Shown piece after piece: positions 1 through 9,570 of a stretch of 64,000 nt of DNA. Both the position numbers and the translations under genes were made by a program. The first letter of the stretch is position 1, and each line of letters starts with the position of its first letter. The stretch spans positions 1-64,000 of the forward strand of contig JAOZUQ010000002.1 of the NCBI GenBank assembly GCA_029938635.1. Reading direction: 5' to 3'. This DNA comes from Candidatus Aminicenantota bacterium (lineage in GTDB: Bacteria; Acidobacteriota; Aminicenantia; UBA2199). Under the pieces are notes generated by a model. It ran no database searches, was not told the origin of the DNA, and was given only the letters and a program-made list of their open reading frames with translations.

Positions 1-309
1 AGCTTTTTTCCTTCGGAACATCGCCGCTTCGGTAAAACCGGTTCCCAGCCGCTCTTCAAGTTACAGGAGTGACTCATTGCACTCCTGCCTGATGGCTCCC
101 TGACTTTGTCAGGTCGTGAAGATCCACTTAAAGGCGGATCTTGCGTTCCCTCACAAAAAGAATGATATTTGTTGTGTTTCAGGCGTAGCCATCTATCTGC
201 TCTCGCGGGCCTGGAGGGGTGACTCGCTAATATCGTGAACCCCGAGGCCGGGCAGCGGAGACGGATGAGAACATCCGGAGCGGGAGCGAAGTGGATGATG
301 GCGAAAGCC
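1..309 (+). ncRNA. Structured repeat element copy 1 (5' end cut by window edge), HEARO/omega-RNA-like candidate
   Basis: Shares long near-identical blocks with 23861-24094 (agcttttttccttcggaacatcgccgcttcggtaaaaccggttcccagccgctct; caggcgtagccatctatctgctctcg; gggcctggaggggtgactcgctaatatcgtgaaccccgaggccgggcagc; gcgggagcgaagtggatgatggcga). Contains hairpins 64-71/80-87, 99-104/108-113, 119-125/136-142, 216-220/239-243 and 262-267/272-277. Confidence 0.55.
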
Positions 310-372
310 AGAACTTGTTTTTTCCTTAAAGTACCTGTCCCCTTATATATATTTGGATCAATTTAGCGTATA

Positions 373-1113
373 ATGAAATATATGAAGATCACATCGATAA
401 ATGCACTTCACGAGGCCTTGAGTTCAGGCCTGCCTGTAAACAAAGTTTTTATAAATGAGAGACGTCGGGACAGCAGAATAAAGAAGATCACTGATCTTTG
501 TAAAGAAAAAGGGATACCCTTTATGCTCATCCCCCAGATTGCTCTTAATAAGAGGGCCGGTAATGATAACCAGGGAGTATTTGCAGAGATATCCCCTGTC
601 CGCTTTTTTTCACTTGATGAGATACTGAAAGAAGGTAAAAACAGATTTATACTTATAGTGGATTCGGTTACAGATGCCGGGAATCTGGGTGCAATAATAA
701 GAACCTGTGTTGCCGCAGGAATTGATGGAATAATTTTATCCCGAAGAAATTCAGCGCCGTTAAATGAAACCGTCCTGAAAGCTTCAGCAGGAGCATTATT
801 AAAAGCAAGGATAGTCCCGTCAAAAAACATTTCAATAGAGATGAGGATTCTGAGGGATAAAGGATATTGGATAATCGCTACCGATGTCAAATCCGGAATA
901 CCATATCATGAGTATGGTTTTGATATGCCTACAGCTCTGGTAATCGGAAGTGAAGGAAAGGGTATCTCTACAATTGTAAAAAAATATACAGACCAGTTCG
1001 TAACAATCCCCCACTCTGATAAGATAGAATCTTTGAATGTTTCAGCTGCTACAGCCGTGATATTATTTGAGGCTGTCAGACAAAAAACAACTCAGGACTT
1101 AAATAAAAGTTAA
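373..1113 (+). CDS. rlmB: TrmH/SpoU-family 23S rRNA 2'-O-methyltransferase (RlmB-like)
   Basis: INALHEAL start, SpoU motifs DSVTDAGNLGAIIRT, ALVIGSEGKGIS, SLNVSAATAVILFEA. Confidence 0.88.
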   Translation: MKYMKITSINALHEALSSGLPVNKVFINERRRDSRIKKITDLCKEKGIPFMLIPQIALNKRAGNDNQGVFAEISPVRFFSLDEILKEGKNRFILIVDSVTDAGNLGAIIRTCVAAGIDGIILSRRNSAPLNETVLKASAGALLKARIVPSKNISIEMRILRDKGYWIIATDVKSGIPYHEYGFDMPTALVIGSEGKGISTIVKKYTDQFVTIPHSDKIESLNVSAATAVILFEAVRQKTTQDLNKS

Positions 1114-1130
1114 AGGAAAACTAAAATGCC

Positions 1131-1153
1131 CGGGCAGGCCGAACGGCTGCCCG
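1131..1153. terminator. Hairpin between convergent rlmB and groES, possible terminator
   Basis: cgggcaggcc-gaac-ggctgcccg stem with one bulge; only a weak T-run. Confidence 0.4.
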
Positions 1154-1171
1154 ATCATTCTATAGTAAGGT

Positions 1172-1438
1172 TTACTCTACTATTGCAAGCAAATCTGACC
1201 GGGAGATCAGAAGATGTTTCTCACCATCTACTTTTAATTCTTCTCCGGCATATTTTCCATAAACAACCTTATCTCCAACTTTGATCATCTCTTTCAGTTC
1301 GTCGTCTGTACCTACTGCCTTCACTTCACCAACAACCGGTTTTTCCTTTGCAGTGTCTGGAATGATTATAGATCCCACCTGTTCTTCTTTCTCCAATGGC
1401 AATACTAATACTCTGTCATCTAATGGTTGAACTTTCAT
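1172..1438 (-). CDS. groES: GroES co-chaperonin (Cpn10)
   Basis: MKVQPLDDRVLVLPLEKEEQVGSIIIPDTAKEKPVVGEVKAVG...GDKVVYGKYAGEELKVDGEKHLLISRSDLLAIVE. Confidence 0.95.
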   Translation of the reverse strand: MKVQPLDDRVLVLPLEKEEQVGSIIIPDTAKEKPVVGEVKAVGTDDELKEMIKVGDKVVYGKYAGEELKVDGEKHLLISRSDLLAIVE

Positions 1439-1439
1439 T

Positions 1440-1691
1440 TTAGCCTCCTTTTATATTTAAAAGTTTATTTATTTCAGTTTTATTAAAACCAACTATCGCT
1501 CTGTTATTTATCAAAGTAACAGGAACTCCCTGCTGGCCGGTCCTTCTGATCATATCTTTTGCCGCTGCCTGATCCCTTGAAACATCAATATCTTTAAACC
1601 TGATAGCATGCTTTTTTAAATACTGTTTCAGAGTTCTGCACCAGGAACAGGACTGTGTTGAAAAAACAACTACTTTGGGTTGAGTTCCCAT
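1440..1691 (-). CDS. Glutaredoxin-like protein (CSWC motif)
   Basis: VVVFSTQSCSWCRTLKQYLKKHAIRFKDIDVS...GVPVTLINNRAIVGFN, thioredoxin-fold glutaredoxin pattern. Confidence 0.88.
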   Translation of the reverse strand: MGTQPKVVVFSTQSCSWCRTLKQYLKKHAIRFKDIDVSRDQAAAKDMIRRTGQQGVPVTLINNRAIVGFNKTEINKLLNIKGG

Positions 1692-1907
1692 TTACTCCTC
1701 CATAAATTTAAGTGTAATTCTCTCATATTTCTCTGATCCTGTCAATATAAAACACCTTGATCCTATAGGGATAAGACATGGTATTTTGATGATTTTTAAC
1801 AATATATCCAGTTCTTGAAATTCGTAAAAATACAATGTTAAACGGGTTGACGTGGAGATTTAAACTGATAAAATGTGCTTAGATCATTACTATTTATGAG
1901 GTGAAAT

Positions 1908-3113
1908 ATGACAAATTTAAATTCTGAACAATTAATGGAAATGGAGCATAAGTATGGTGCTCATAACTATCATCCCCTTGAGGTTGTAATCTCAAAAGCC
2001 GAAGGCATTTGGGTTGAAGATCCGGAAGGAAAGAAATACATGGATATGCTCTCCGCATATTCAGCTGTAAACCAGGGCCACCGCCATCCCGCAATAATAA
2101 AAGCATTAAAGAATCAGGCTGACGAACTTACACTTACATCAAGAGCTTTCTTTAATGACAAATGGCCCCTGTTTGCAAAAAAACTTGCCGAATTGACCGA
2201 GAAGGATATGATCCTTCCAATGAATACCGGAGCTGAGGCCGTTGAAACAGCAATAAAGACCATGAGAAAATGGGGATACCTTGAAAAAGGTATAGAAACA
2301 GATAAGGCCGAGATCATTGTCTTTGAAGAGAATTTCCACGGAAGGACAACAACTGTTGTCTCTTTCTCTACCGATCCGGTTGCAAAAGATAATTACGGCC
2401 CTTTCACTCCCGGATTCAAGATCGTCCCCTACAATGATCTGGAAGCAGTAAAAAATGCTATCACAGAAAATACTGCAGGGATCCTGGTTGAACCTATTCA
2501 GGGAGAAGCAGGAGTTGTAGTACCTGCTGACGGATACCTGAAAGGACTAAGCGATATCTCCAAAGAAAATAATATCCTCCTCGCTGTCGATGAGATCCAG
2601 ACCGGATTCGCAAGAACCGGAAAGATGTTTGCATTCATGTATGACAACATAGACCCCGACATTATAATTATGGGTAAAGCTCTCGGTGGAGGTGTTTTCC
2701 CCGTAAGTGCTGTTGCTGCAAACAATGACATACTCGGTGTTTTCAAACCGGGAAGTCACGGATCTACATTCGGAGGAAATCCACTCGGATGCGCAGTAGC
2801 AATTGCATCTATCGAAGTTCTCCTTGATGAAAACCTGGCTGCAAAATCTTTTGAACTGGGGAAGTATTTCCGTGAACAGCTTATCGCCATGAACTCTGAC
2901 AAAATAGATATAGTCAGGGGTAAAGGGCTCCTCATAGGTATTGTATTGAAAGAATCTGCAGGTAAAGCAAGAATATATACAACAAAGCTCAAGGAAAAAG
3001 GACTCTTATGCAAAGAGACCCACGACTGGATAATCAGGTTCGCACCACCTCTGGTAATTACTAAAGAAGAGATTGATCAGGCAATGGAGAGTATCAGGGA
3101 AGTCCTGGGGTAA
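1908..3113 (+). CDS. rocD: Ornithine--oxo-acid aminotransferase
   Basis: Class III aminotransferase; YGAHNYHPLEVVISKAEGIWVEDPEGKKYMDMLSAYSAVNQGHRHP, LLAVDEIQTGFARTGKMFA, GSHGSTFGGNPLGCAVA. Confidence 0.93.
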   Translation: MTNLNSEQLMEMEHKYGAHNYHPLEVVISKAEGIWVEDPEGKKYMDMLSAYSAVNQGHRHPAIIKALKNQADELTLTSRAFFNDKWPLFAKKLAELTEKDMILPMNTGAEAVETAIKTMRKWGYLEKGIETDKAEIIVFEENFHGRTTTVVSFSTDPVAKDNYGPFTPGFKIVPYNDLEAVKNAITENTAGILVEPIQGEAGVVVPADGYLKGLSDISKENNILLAVDEIQTGFARTGKMFAFMYDNIDPDIIIMGKALGGGVFPVSAVAANNDILGVFKPGSHGSTFGGNPLGCAVAIASIEVLLDENLAAKSFELGKYFREQLIAMNSDKIDIVRGKGLLIGIVLKESAGKARIYTTKLKEKGLLCKETHDWIIRFAPPLVITKEEIDQAMESIREVLG

Positions 3114-4085
3114 ATGCTGCTTATCATAGCTGAAACATCTCCGGCAAACGGATTGTTCAGTTTACAAAAAGCTTTTCAATTAGCTTCAATTACCTGCAAC
3201 AAGAAAGATATTTCTTTTGTTGTTGAAGAGAGTAAGGATACACCATCATTTTTTGTTGGAAAGGGATTCAATTTTTCTATAAATACCGAGCCGCGTAAAA
3301 TATTTAAAGCGGATATTTCTCTTGTCCTGTTCTTTAAGGATAAATTATCCGGCAAAGACAAAAAGATCCTTGCCCGTGCCAAAAAAAAGGGGATCCCAAC
3401 CGCAAAACTCTCTTATATGGGCGCAAATCCGGAAAACACTAATATAGTCATTGACCCTTCTGCAACTTCTTATATTTCATCAGATGAAGGGAGAAAGATC
3501 CTTTCAGGGCCTGAATATTCGATACTGCATAACAAATATATTCATTTCCACACTATGAAGAAGAAATATAATAAAAAATTAAGAAACATCCTGTTATCAC
3601 CGGGTGATGAATTTCCATACAGAGAATTACGAAAATTAACAGAAACATTTATCAGCAACAACTATAATGTAAAGCTCATACCCGGGAAAAATTTTAAAAG
3701 ATTCAACAGGAAAACTCTAAAAAGGATATACCCCTCTCTGAAGATCGCAGGCACTCCCGAAAGTTCAGCCAGATCATATTTCGAAGCTGACCTTGCTATA
3801 ATCGATCCGGAATTCTCCGCAGCAAGAGCCTCGGCAACCGGCACACCTGCAATATATTTACCTCAAAACAAAAATGGTGATTTAACTGCATCTTACTATG
3901 AGGAAAATGGTGCAGGAGTTATCTTTAAAAGATGGAAAAAGGAAAACTACTCTGAAATGATCGAATTGCTGAAATTCTTCTCTCTTGAAAAAAGGGAAGA
4001 GAGCGGAAGAGCAGGCAAATCTATTGTGGACGGAAAGGGAATCTTCAGGATCGCAGAAGTACTAAAAACCTTTCTTAATTCCTGA
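3114..4085 (+). CDS. Hypothetical protein, possible PseG/GT-B-like glycosyltransferase fold
   Basis: Intact 323-aa ORF directly abutting rocD; C-terminal DLAIIDPEFSAARASATGTPAIYLPQNKNGDLTASYYEENGAGVIF resembles nucleotide-sugar-binding C-terminal domains. Confidence 0.4.
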   Translation: MLLIIAETSPANGLFSLQKAFQLASITCNKKDISFVVEESKDTPSFFVGKGFNFSINTEPRKIFKADISLVLFFKDKLSGKDKKILARAKKKGIPTAKLSYMGANPENTNIVIDPSATSYISSDEGRKILSGPEYSILHNKYIHFHTMKKKYNKKLRNILLSPGDEFPYRELRKLTETFISNNYNVKLIPGKNFKRFNRKTLKRIYPSLKIAGTPESSARSYFEADLAIIDPEFSAARASATGTPAIYLPQNKNGDLTASYYEENGAGVIFKRWKKENYSEMIELLKFFSLEKREESGRAGKSIVDGKGIFRIAEVLKTFLNS

Positions 4086-4099
4086 TCAGATCAAAAAAA

Positions 4100-4121
4100 G
4101 CCCCCCGGTTTCCCGGGAGGC
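4100..4121 (-). terminator. Intrinsic terminator for the minus-strand TonB receptor gene
   Basis: GC-rich hairpin gccccccgg-ttt-cccgggaggc; on the minus strand followed by ttttttt. Confidence 0.75.
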
Positions 4122-4148
4122 CAATTTATATCCTAATTTATTATTAAA

Positions 4149-7100
4149 CTAGAATGAGAAACGGATACCAAACATTCCTTTCCATCTGGATAGGAGCTGA
4201 TTGATAGTAAATCTTGCATCATCATCTGCTTTTCCCCAGAATTCCATGATAGGCAAACCTGTTGTTGCATCGGTGCCTTTCCATGTGAGAGGTGAATCAT
4301 CGAAAGAGATGTATTTGTAAACACCCCAGTCTTTGTTCAGCATGTTGAGGAAGTTTTCCACTGTGAAAGAGAACTGAAGTTTTTTACCCTTCATTGGTAA
4401 TGGAATATTCTGTGTTAATTTAACATCAACAAAATGTGACCATGGATCTCTGCTTGAGTTTCTCGGAACGATTTTCCCTCTGTACTTATCAAGTCCGTCA
4501 GGATCATCTTTCATATACTGGTCAAGATCTGCCCATGTTCCCTTTGAAAGGATAACATCAGCCGATGTAGCAGGAAGCCATACGGCATCATTCTGTACTC
4601 CGTCTCCATTTACATCGTTATAAAAACGTGTTGAATAGGGACGGCCTGATCTTCCGTTATAGAAGAAAGAGAATGAAGTCGGTGCTTTCTTGATAAAATT
4701 AAACTGTTTTGTCATTGCAAACATCAGCCTGTGACGTGTATCGTGAGGAGACCAGCTTAACTTAGGATTATTCGGATCGCTTGAAGTAACATTATACTTC
4801 CAGTTCGAGATAGCTCTTGATGAAGTTCCACCGAACAATGATTTTGCTTCACCATAAGTGTAAGCAGCATTGATCATATTTCCACCCCACAATTTCTGAA
4901 GTTGGAATGTCAATGAATACTCATAACCTTCGCTGGTGTTGCTGAGTTTTATCACATTGCCAAAATTAGGATCAACATAGTCTGGTGATCCGTATTTGTA
5001 TGTTCCGGGAGTACCGAAAAGAGGCCTTCCATCAAAGAAAGTTGCTCCTGTTTTTGCAACATTGATATTCTGGAATAAAACATCGTTTATGTTCTTCGTA
5101 TAAATCGCTTCAAAAGTTCCTGTGAATCCCCAGAACATTTTTTTATCAACAGCAACGTTCATCCTGAATACCTGAGGGAACTTGAAATTCTTGTCGATCA
5201 GGTTGATATCTCCTGAAATAATAGCTGAAGGATTATCAGGCTGGTTGAACGGATCTGTAATAAACCAGTCCGGGCTGTAGCTCTTATATCTGGCGATCTC
5301 TGTAGCAGTGTTTGAGAACTGGTTAGAGATCCATACGTAAGGAGCTCTTCCTGAGAATATCCCTAATCCACCACGGATCTGGATTGAGTTATCACCCTTC
5401 AGATCATAGTTGAATCCGAATCTGGGCGACCACATCATATTCCCGCCTGCATTCTGATCTGTCGGGATCCCGAAGGAAGCCTCAACCGCAGCATTAGCAG
5501 GAGGTGTAGAATTCATTAATGGAACATCTGCTCTTAAACCGTATGTCAGTGTGAGCTTATCGTTAATAGCCCATTCGTCACCAGCATAGAAGCCGAGTTG
5601 GGCAACATTAAATTCAGCCGGAGCATTCGGATTATCAGTAATTGAATAATACCTGTCATAATATGAAGGATTTCCAGCTTCGAAATCATCGATACTGTCA
5701 AAAGAATATTTTCCGAATTCTCTCTGAATAAAAACATTGTAAAAACCAAAGAACTCATTGTGAGTACCGAAAATATATGTATGTTTTCCTGAATACAATG
5801 TAAGGTTATCTGTAATTTCAATAAGATCCTGTTTGAGGTCATTTCTGACCCTGTATTCTTCTGAACCGAAGGTAAATGAAACTCCGGTCCCTGTGTCTAC
5901 AGTAATATTCGGGAAAGGATCTCCCATATATGTCGGGTTATCATGAATTGATGTTATGTTGAGGATGAACTCATTGAACAATTTTTCTGAAAAATTACTG
6001 TTCAATTGTAAGACAGTTGAGTTATTATTATTTTCATAAACCCTTCCTGCATTACCAAACCAGAGATTACGATTACTGGTCCTGCCAAGGCGTTCATGAG
6101 TTGATTTAACATAATTGTTACGGAGTGTTAACCTGTGCTTGTCGTTGATGTTCCAATCCAGCCTGAAGAATATCTTCTGACTTTCTGTCTCATTTGTAAC
6201 CTGTCCGTATCCACCCGGATCATAACCATATCCTTTGATAAGGGATATTAGTCTGTCGGCTTCTGCCTTATGTCCGAAGTCATAATCAGCTCCAGATCCG
6301 TCAATATAAAAATCTTCAGGTGTCTTTGCTAATGATTTTTCTGCATTAAAGAAGAAGAACAATTTATTCTTGATGATCGGGCCTCCCAGAGAAACACCAT
6401 AAGTGACATCTGAAAATTCTGCGAATTCATAATCTGAAGGGCCGTTACCTACCAGGCCTTCATTTCTCCCTTCATAATAAACTGATCCGTGAAATTCATT
6501 TGTTCCACTCTTGGTGATAACATTAATTCCACCACCGGTGAATCCGCCTTGACGGACATCATAAGGAGCGAGAACTATCTGGAATTCCTGAACAACGTCC
6601 AGTGAGATCGGTGTTGACTCTGCCTGTCCACCGGGTGTACCACTGAGATCAAGACCGAAAAGGTCATTGTTCTGGGCACCATCGATCTGAATGTTGTTGT
6701 ACTTTGAGTTCCTTCCTGCAGCGACAAACGAACCTGAATCCTCACCACTTGCAAATTGAGGAGCAAGACGGGTGAAATCACTCAATGTACGTGAGATAGT
6801 AGGAAGGTCCTCAATTACATTCTGAGCAACGTTTTGTGTTGCACCGGTTCTTGATTTGTTTATAATTTCCTCAGTTCCGGTTACAACTATTTCACCAGCA
6901 TCAACTGTTGCTAACTGAAGTGCAAAGTTTACCTGAGTTTTTTCACCCAGTTTTACAGTAAGGCTGGTCTTTTTTTCAGTCCGGAATCCTGTTATAGCTG
7001 CGGTAACCGTATAAGGCCCACCAGCTTTAACTGCCGGTATCAGATACATCCCACCAGTTCTGGAAACTACCATAAAAGTTGTCCCTGTAGGTACATGGAC

Positions 7101-7247
7101 AGCAGTAATAGCAACTCCTGGAAGAGGTGTTCCGTCGTTATTAACGACGACTCCGGTAATAGCACCTGTGGTAGCACTTTGTGCCACTATCATAGCAGGT
7201 AATATCAACAGGAGTAACATTTTTAAGAAAAGGCTTTTTCTCATCAA
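4149..7247 (-). CDS. TonB-dependent receptor with N-terminal carboxypeptidase-regulatory-like domain (Oar-like)
   Basis: Signal peptide, TGAITGVVVNNDGTPLPGVAITAVH, plug domain, long beta-barrel, C-terminal MFGIRFSF. Confidence 0.9.
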   Translation of the reverse strand: MMRKSLFLKMLLLLILPAMIVAQSATTGAITGVVVNNDGTPLPGVAITAVHVPTGTTFMVVSRTGGMYLIPAVKAGGPYTVTAAITGFRTEKKTSLTVKLGEKTQVNFALQLATVDAGEIVVTGTEEIINKSRTGATQNVAQNVIEDLPTISRTLSDFTRLAPQFASGEDSGSFVAAGRNSKYNNIQIDGAQNNDLFGLDLSGTPGGQAESTPISLDVVQEFQIVLAPYDVRQGGFTGGGINVITKSGTNEFHGSVYYEGRNEGLVGNGPSDYEFAEFSDVTYGVSLGGPIIKNKLFFFFNAEKSLAKTPEDFYIDGSGADYDFGHKAEADRLISLIKGYGYDPGGYGQVTNETESQKIFFRLDWNINDKHRLTLRNNYVKSTHERLGRTSNRNLWFGNAGRVYENNNNSTVLQLNSNFSEKLFNEFILNITSIHDNPTYMGDPFPNITVDTGTGVSFTFGSEEYRVRNDLKQDLIEITDNLTLYSGKHTYIFGTHNEFFGFYNVFIQREFGKYSFDSIDDFEAGNPSYYDRYYSITDNPNAPAEFNVAQLGFYAGDEWAINDKLTLTYGLRADVPLMNSTPPANAAVEASFGIPTDQNAGGNMMWSPRFGFNYDLKGDNSIQIRGGLGIFSGRAPYVWISNQFSNTATEIARYKSYSPDWFITDPFNQPDNPSAIISGDINLIDKNFKFPQVFRMNVAVDKKMFWGFTGTFEAIYTKNINDVLFQNINVAKTGATFFDGRPLFGTPGTYKYGSPDYVDPNFGNVIKLSNTSEGYEYSLTFQLQKLWGGNMINAAYTYGEAKSLFGGTSSRAISNWKYNVTSSDPNNPKLSWSPHDTRHRLMFAMTKQFNFIKKAPTSFSFFYNGRSGRPYSTRFYNDVNGDGVQNDAVWLPATSADVILSKGTWADLDQYMKDDPDGLDKYRGKIVPRNSSRDPWSHFVDVKLTQNIPLPMKGKKLQFSFTVENFLNMLNKDWGVYKYISFDDSPLTWKGTDATTGLPIMEFWGKADDDARFTINQLLSRWKGMFGIRFSF

Positions 7248-7411
7248 ATCCTCCTTTTTAAATTTAATTGATTTGCAAAAAAATTATAGCATAAATGAAA
7301 AAATAAATAGTTAAGATTATATTAAAAAAATTAAAAAAAAATTTATTTTTTTTAAGCCTTAAAATCAAGCCTCCGGAAATCAAACCCCGGGTCGGGAAAA
7401 TCTTAATATAT

Positions 7412-8764
7412 CTACTTTTTCCCAGGTTTTGCATTCCATATTTTAAGGAGGAGAAAAAACCCGATAATTCCGAACGGTATCAGGAACAAAGGCCAGTATG
7501 ACCAGTTCTTCGATGTCAGGAATCCCAAAGAGAAAGACTGTACGGCAGTTCCAAGATAAACAAAGCCGTCAATTATCCCCACAGCTGTGGCAGCCCCTTT
7601 TCTCCCTCCAAAGTCCATCGTTGCAGTTCCGGAAAGGAGTCCGTGGGTCCCGATAACAGATATTGACATTACAAAGATAAGAACAGCAAGGATCCAACCG
7701 TTATTCAGTGAGGGGATCATTATAAAAACACTTATAGTTAATATACCGTAAAGAAATGCCGCTGATGGTGCTCTCCTCGACTGGAAAAGTTTATCACTCA
7801 CTATCCCGGCTAAGTTCCCGCCCAATATCCCCGCGAACATGAGGATCAGGCCCCAATTATCAAGAGTAAAAGCCCATCCTCCCTTAAGGCCGAGGAGAAG
7901 CTGCTCTTTCGCATATATAGGATACCAGTGCATTACTCCGTTCCTTAAGATTCCGGTGCAGAATTCAATTGCCGCAATCGTCAATATGATACGATTTGTA
8001 AGGATCTTTTTTATAAGCTGGAATGGCGGAACTTTCTCTTCAATATCCTCCCCGCTTGAAGCATCTCCGGTGTCAAAATCTTTAAATCCGGCTTTCCCCG
8101 GAGTATCACGGAGGAGAAAAATTTCAATACCAAAGAAAAGGAAAAGCAACAATCCAGGTGTAATAAAAGCCCACCACAACGCATCTCCCCCTTCGAAACC
8201 TTTCCCGGCTACAAGGGGTGACCTCAGGATACGGCTGGTTACATCAAACGCAAGAAAGATACCGGAAGATATCATTATTCCAAAAATACCGGAAAATGTT
8301 CCTCTTTCGTTAACATGGAACCAGTGAGCATTAACTTTAACTATCGATACGGCTCCATAACTCTGAAAATACATATTCGCCCCGTAAAGGATCGAAAAAA
8401 CAAGAACAAGATTGGCCGAGGATGGATTTGCGGATGAAAGGACATGTTTCAGATAGATGCCCATCGCGATATTCATCGATCCGGCTCCGATAGCAGCTAT
8501 AAGGATACCTTTTTTTCCTCCTATCCTGTCGACGAGAGGGCCGTTAATCAGGAAAGAGAGGGCATATACGACAGCACCTATTCCAAATATCAGTCCAAAA
8601 TTTGATTTCGTCATAAGGTCCCCGAGTGCATTCTTTGAGACCGTCAGATTGTATCTTCCCATATAGAGAAGTGCATATGTAAGCCCCATCGGGAACCAGT
8701 TGAGAATTCTCCTTGTCCTGTATTCTTTAGTATGCATTCTTACCTCTCGGAATAAATTTTCCAT
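7412..8764 (-). CDS. MFS transporter, organophosphate:Pi antiporter (GlpT/UhpC)-like; start may be internal ATG at 8737
   Basis: 12-TM pattern; RRILNWFPMGLTYALLYMGRYNLTVSKNALG, NGPLVDRIGGKK, GGRKGAATAVGIIDGFVYLG. Confidence 0.82.
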   Translation of the reverse strand: MENLFREVRMHTKEYRTRRILNWFPMGLTYALLYMGRYNLTVSKNALGDLMTKSNFGLIFGIGAVVYALSFLINGPLVDRIGGKKGILIAAIGAGSMNIAMGIYLKHVLSSANPSSANLVLVFSILYGANMYFQSYGAVSIVKVNAHWFHVNERGTFSGIFGIMISSGIFLAFDVTSRILRSPLVAGKGFEGGDALWWAFITPGLLLFLFFGIEIFLLRDTPGKAGFKDFDTGDASSGEDIEEKVPPFQLIKKILTNRIILTIAAIEFCTGILRNGVMHWYPIYAKEQLLLGLKGGWAFTLDNWGLILMFAGILGGNLAGIVSDKLFQSRRAPSAAFLYGILTISVFIMIPSLNNGWILAVLIFVMSISVIGTHGLLSGTATMDFGGRKGAATAVGIIDGFVYLGTAVQSFSLGFLTSKNWSYWPLFLIPFGIIGFFLLLKIWNAKPGKK

Positions 8765-9531
8765 ATATTGTTCAATACCTCTTCAAGGTGAGGCCCTATC
8801 TTGGCGGGGTCATCTGTTTTCTCCGGCATATTATTAAAAACACCATAGGGGATCCTCTGATCACCGATATGGATAAAATCTTTATCCCCCGAGATAAAGT
8901 CCTTCCAATCAGAACCTTTATAAAGTTTTTCGATTTTAATATCCTCAAGCGCATGTTCAAGTATCGAGTCAGGTTTGTCAGGATTATACCTTCTTCTGTT
9001 TTTCTTCAAAGACTCTTCCCAGGTAACATCTATGTAGAGGGTTGCGCTTTTTTTAAGGATCTCGTCAGAAAGGTGATCATATGCTGCTGTAAATCCCCCA
9101 TGCTCAGAGCCCCTTGAAAACTCAATAATGGCTGTTTTGTTATCATGGTACCCCGGATCTTCTTTCAGTTTTTTCCAATAGATAAAATTTATTTTTTTTA
9201 TAAGAAAATTCCAATACCATTTTTCCTTAAATACATGACCGTCATATTTCTTACCTTTATATTCAAAAAAAGGATCGGAAATGAGCCTCGGAAGCCCCAT
9301 TTTCTCAAGGATATCATCATCTTCAAATTGTTCCCAAAGGATCGGAAAGTCATCAATTTCCTCAAATTCTCCAATATGAAATTTCTCTATCCTCTCTGAA
9401 ACAGGTATATTTTTCAGATAATCTATAATCTCAGATTTTCCTGCTGCCGGTCTTCCGTTAAGAAGAATTATTTCAAAAATATTTTTGTTCATCCGATCTC
9501 CTCCTGAATTTAATTTATTATGATAATCCAT
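8740..9531 (-). CDS. Uncharacterised P-loop kinase-like protein
   Basis: N-terminal Walker A ILLNGRPAAGKSEI; no further family recognised. Confidence 0.6.
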   Translation of the reverse strand: MDYHNKLNSGGDRMNKNIFEIILLNGRPAAGKSEIIDYLKNIPVSERIEKFHIGEFEEIDDFPILWEQFEDDDILEKMGLPRLISDPFFEYKGKKYDGHVFKEKWYWNFLIKKINFIYWKKLKEDPGYHDNKTAIIEFSRGSEHGGFTAAYDHLSDEILKKSATLYIDVTWEESLKKNRRRYNPDKPDSILEHALEDIKIEKLYKGSDWKDFISGDKDFIHIGDQRIPYGVFNNMPEKTDDPAKIGPHLEEVLNNIWKIYSER

Positions 9532-9570
9532 AAAAGAAACAATATCAAAGAAAAAACGTATCGTTAGATA

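Noticed and set aside
353-375. TATAAT-like box at 369-374 as rlmB promoter
   Set aside because: Overlaps the annotated start codon and lacks a properly spaced -35; not supportable without transcript data.
408-890. 160-aa antisense ORF under rlmB, and many similar antisense ORFs (e.g. 7839-8327, 16108-16618, 22788-23660, 53461-54060, 58143-58499)
   Set aside because: All oppose strongly recognised genes, lack domain signatures and look like codon-bias shadows.
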